Assembly (NCBI GenBank): GCA_963995525.1
Contig: OZ023206.1
Coordinates: 4,166,295-4,230,294 of the forward strand
Source of the DNA: Escarpia spicata
Taxonomy: Eukaryota > Annelida > Polychaeta > Sabellida > Siboglinidae
Direction of reading: 5' to 3'
DNA length: 64,000 nucleotides
The position numbers and the translations under genes were made by a program. The notes under the pieces were generated by a model. It was given only the letters and a program-made list of their open reading frames with translations, was not told the origin of the DNA and searched no databases. Within the stretch, counting starts at the first letter, position 1. Each line of letters opens with the position of its first letter. Of this stretch, positions 63,901-64,000 are shown one piece after another.

Positions 63901-64000
63901 CTGCGTGTTGTTCAACAGCACAATGTACGAGCCGCTTCTAGACAACCGCGTGCCACTGTTTGAAAAAAAACCATGCATCGTCAAGGTAGCACCGACACCG
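63901..64000. other. Right edge of the window after the minisatellite
   Basis: Non-repeat sequence, too short to interpret. Confidence 0.4.

Noticed and set aside
59698..63984. 1428-codon minus-strand open frame and several other 400-750 codon frames over the same DNA
   Set aside because: All come from the stop-free 45-bp repeat unit and are open in five frames at once; no non-repeat domain is present.

Overview
The window is animal nuclear DNA. It shows GT-AG introns, AATAAA polyadenylation signals, abundant CA/TG, CAGA and ATC microsatellites, and many broken pieces of metazoan transposons (CR1/Jockey-like LINEs, a Penelope-like element, hAT transposases). I think it comes from a marine invertebrate such as a mollusc or amphioxus, but the sequence does not settle the phylum. 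Most long open frames are shadows of tandem repeats whose unit is a multiple of 3 bp.

Layout. (1) 379-2216, minus strand: decayed member of a high-copy protein family with a cysteine-rich tail. (2) 3113-10607, plus strand: a complete seven-exon short-chain dehydrogenase, 244 codons, recognisable as L-xylulose reductase (DCXR). Its introns carry a palindromic insertion, LINE scraps, a Penelope RT fragment, minisatellites and long CA/TG tracts. (3) 10.9-24.0 kb: a repeat-rich graveyard with minisatellites of 12, 29, 51, 58 and 42 bp, a 125-bp duplication, several LINE reverse-transcriptase fragments, and two divergently oriented hAT transposase relics that both lack the catalytic core. (4) 24014-57283: a tandem segmental array of four 7.9-9.1 kb units in A-B-A-B arrangement. 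Each unit carries one intact minus-strand gene for a LicD/fukutin-like type II membrane protein. The 3' parts of the units are of two kinds: A (units 1 and 3) and B (units 2 and 4). B contains a further 1.7-kb tandem duplication with a candidate signal-anchor exon. Unit 2 also has a 1.4-kb insertion whose empty site is visible in unit 4. (5) 57284-59804: single-copy DNA with little I can name. (6) 59805-63900: the 3' end of a LINE running into about 86 copies of a 45-bp minisatellite that leaves five of six reading frames open.

Functionally, DCXR is a soluble NADPH-dependent dicarbonyl/L-xylulose reductase. The LicD-like proteins are predicted Golgi/ER lumenal transferases with a mucin-like stem, probably acting on glycans. 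I see no sign that the two functions are linked. The most interesting structure is the recent, partly homogenised amplification of the LicD-like gene.
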